A DNA stretch of 64,000 bases from Saxidomus purpurata (lineage: Eukaryota; Mollusca; Bivalvia; Venerida; Veneridae). The translations under genes were made by a program, and so were the position numbers. Under the pieces are notes generated by a model, which was not told where the DNA came from, ran no database searches, and saw only the letters and a program-made list of their open reading frames with translations. Shown piece after piece: positions 63,916 to 64,000 of the stretch. The stretch is from positions 23,665,498 through 23,729,497 of the forward strand of contig JAFMSR010000018.1 of NCBI GenBank assembly GCA_022818135.1. Direction: 5' to 3'. Position 1 is the first letter of the stretch; every line of letters begins with the position of its first letter.

Positions 63916-64000
63916 GTTAGTAAACCTACAGCATAAATATGTCACCATATTAAGTTAATCTGGATAAACTTTGCTCACATAACCTTAACACGCTTGTTGT

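Overview
The window looks like nuclear DNA of an animal, most likely a bivalve mollusc. It is AT-rich and intron-rich, dominated by transposable-element debris, minisatellites and microsatellites, and carries tRNA-derived SINEs with a tail of the type common in bivalve genomes. The species cannot be fixed from the sequence. All convincing host genes lie on the minus strand.

Layout. 1-5082: dispersed-repeat fragments, a 1.3 kb minisatellite (1887-3190), and the last coding exon of UQCR11, a small respiratory complex III subunit (3368-3494). 5083-9707: a nested cluster of mobile elements. Three near-identical 182-183 bp LTRs separated by two ~106 bp non-coding internal regions form a tandem miniature LTR retrotransposon (TRIM-like) with a tRNA-Leu primer site. 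It was later split by a 599 bp TA-flanked inverted-repeat element and by a 3250 bp element with ~60 bp inverted repeats and 9 bp target duplications. 9708-14833: no host gene; a decayed LINE reverse-transcriptase fragment and a fold-back element. 14834-24044: two intronless paralogous genes for cytosolic von Willebrand factor A (vWA) domain proteins, separated by a 236 nt T-run, microsatellites and a ~1 kb dispersed element. The second gene has a Thr-to-Ile change at a predicted metal-site position and a duplicated upstream region.

25273-58412: at least 18 exons of a natriuretic-peptide-receptor-like membrane guanylate cyclase. They encode the end of the ligand-binding domain, the transmembrane helix, the pseudokinase domain, the dimerisation coil and the complete cyclase domain. 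Exon phases agree throughout; the 5' exons lie beyond the window or were not recognised. Its introns hold a LINE, SINEs, a ~1 kb long-inverted-repeat element, fold-back elements and a ~3 kb array of 40 bp repeats.

The most unusual feature is that 40 bp array (about 33415-36478), directly downstream of cyclase exon 10. Its unit is recognisably homologous to the exon 10/intron junction, and on the gene's sense strand nearly every unit carries a consensus 5' splice donor (GTGAGT), giving about 70 decoy donors in one intron. A second striking case is a 452 bp transposon inserted 14 nt upstream of the exon 14 splice acceptor. 58413-64000 holds dispersed repeats, one transposon end and a 46 bp minisatellite.
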